In this document: in pieces, positions 63,961-64,000 of the stretch
Layout of the letters: each line of letters begins with the position of its first letter
Numbering within the stretch: position 1 is the stretch's first letter
NCBI GenBank assembly: GCA_016584305.1
Contig: JACEEZ010001805.1
Coordinates: forward strand, 147,501 to 211,500
From: Chionoecetes opilio
Taxonomy: Eukaryota > Arthropoda > Malacostraca > Decapoda > Majidae
DNA length: 64,000 nt
Reading direction: 5' to 3'
Made by a program: the position numbers and the translations under genes
Notes under the pieces: generated by a model
Told to the model about the DNA's origin: nothing
The model's input: the letters and a program-made list of their open reading frames with translations, nothing else
Database searches by the model: none

Positions 63961-64000
63961 GTTGTAGGAAAATGGTGGCTTTGAACCACAGAGATAGTAG

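Larger units (their letters stand above)
57873..64000 (+). mobile_element. Gypsy-3: gypsy-type element, degraded, runs off the window
   Basis: The LTR starts TGTAACGCGAGAAATTAC (57873) and continues to about 58500, matching the LTR segment at 9176-11335. SGNH blocks (58854-59280), gag-like text and a pol related to Gypsy-1 (RT 61480-62360, RNase H 62440-62720, integrase 63140-63960) follow in the same order. Frames are broken every 50-150 bp. The 3' LTR is outside. Confidence 0.65.

Overview
The window is eukaryotic, AT-rich and packed with transposable elements. I infer a decapod crustacean, probably a crab. The reasons are the LINE/SINE tail unit ACTAGGTAAATAC, the tRNA-derived SINEs with a matching tail, many pogo/Tigger-type elements flanked by TA, and long dinucleotide repeats. 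This is pattern recognition, not a database result. There are no bacterial operons, CRISPR arrays or rRNA genes.

Layout. 1-5.5 kb: a SINE, a mirror-imaged Tigger remnant, TA-flanked non-autonomous elements and an RTE 3' end. 5.5-13.1 kb: a DNA transposon with matching ends and a split transposase-like gene (SDNCAGQN motif), its interior filled by a TA-element, an LTR segment and a LINE. 13-26 kb: nested MITEs, a Helitron helicase scrap, a Tc1 head-to-head foldback, an IS630/Tc1-like element with ~190-bp inverted ends, a GC-rich minisatellite and LINE 3' ends. 26.3-37.4 kb: a nearly complete but broken Ty3/gypsy-type element (Gypsy-1) with LTRs, an SGNH-hydrolase-like reading frame ahead of gag, then gag, protease, RT, RNase H and integrase. 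It carries four MITE insertions. 37.4-40 kb: LINE and MITE fragments and a hAT-like element. 40.1-47.0 kb: a large foldback repeat holding a second, unrelated gypsy-type element (Gypsy-2, minus strand, ~180-bp LTRs). 48.2-50.6 kb: a second, very degraded LINE. 50.7-53.4 kb: the most host-like stretch, with spliced exons of a possible BTB/POZ protein on the minus strand. 53.4-57.9 kb: CR1/Jockey-like LINE pieces and a tRNA-Val-derived SINE. 57.9 kb to the end: a third gypsy-type element (Gypsy-3), related to Gypsy-1, again with SGNH motifs ahead of gag/pol but full of indels.

Most relevant biology: (i) two diverged gypsy-type elements both keep SGNH blocks in the same order and spacing, which argues that the domain belongs to this lineage; (ii) several nested insertions can be dated and bounded to the base, because an LTR partner or a paralogous copy preserves the empty site; (iii) almost every element is dead, with frameshifts at homopolymers. 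In 47.6-51 kb and 58-64 kb, homopolymer errors of an unpolished assembly are a likely extra cause.
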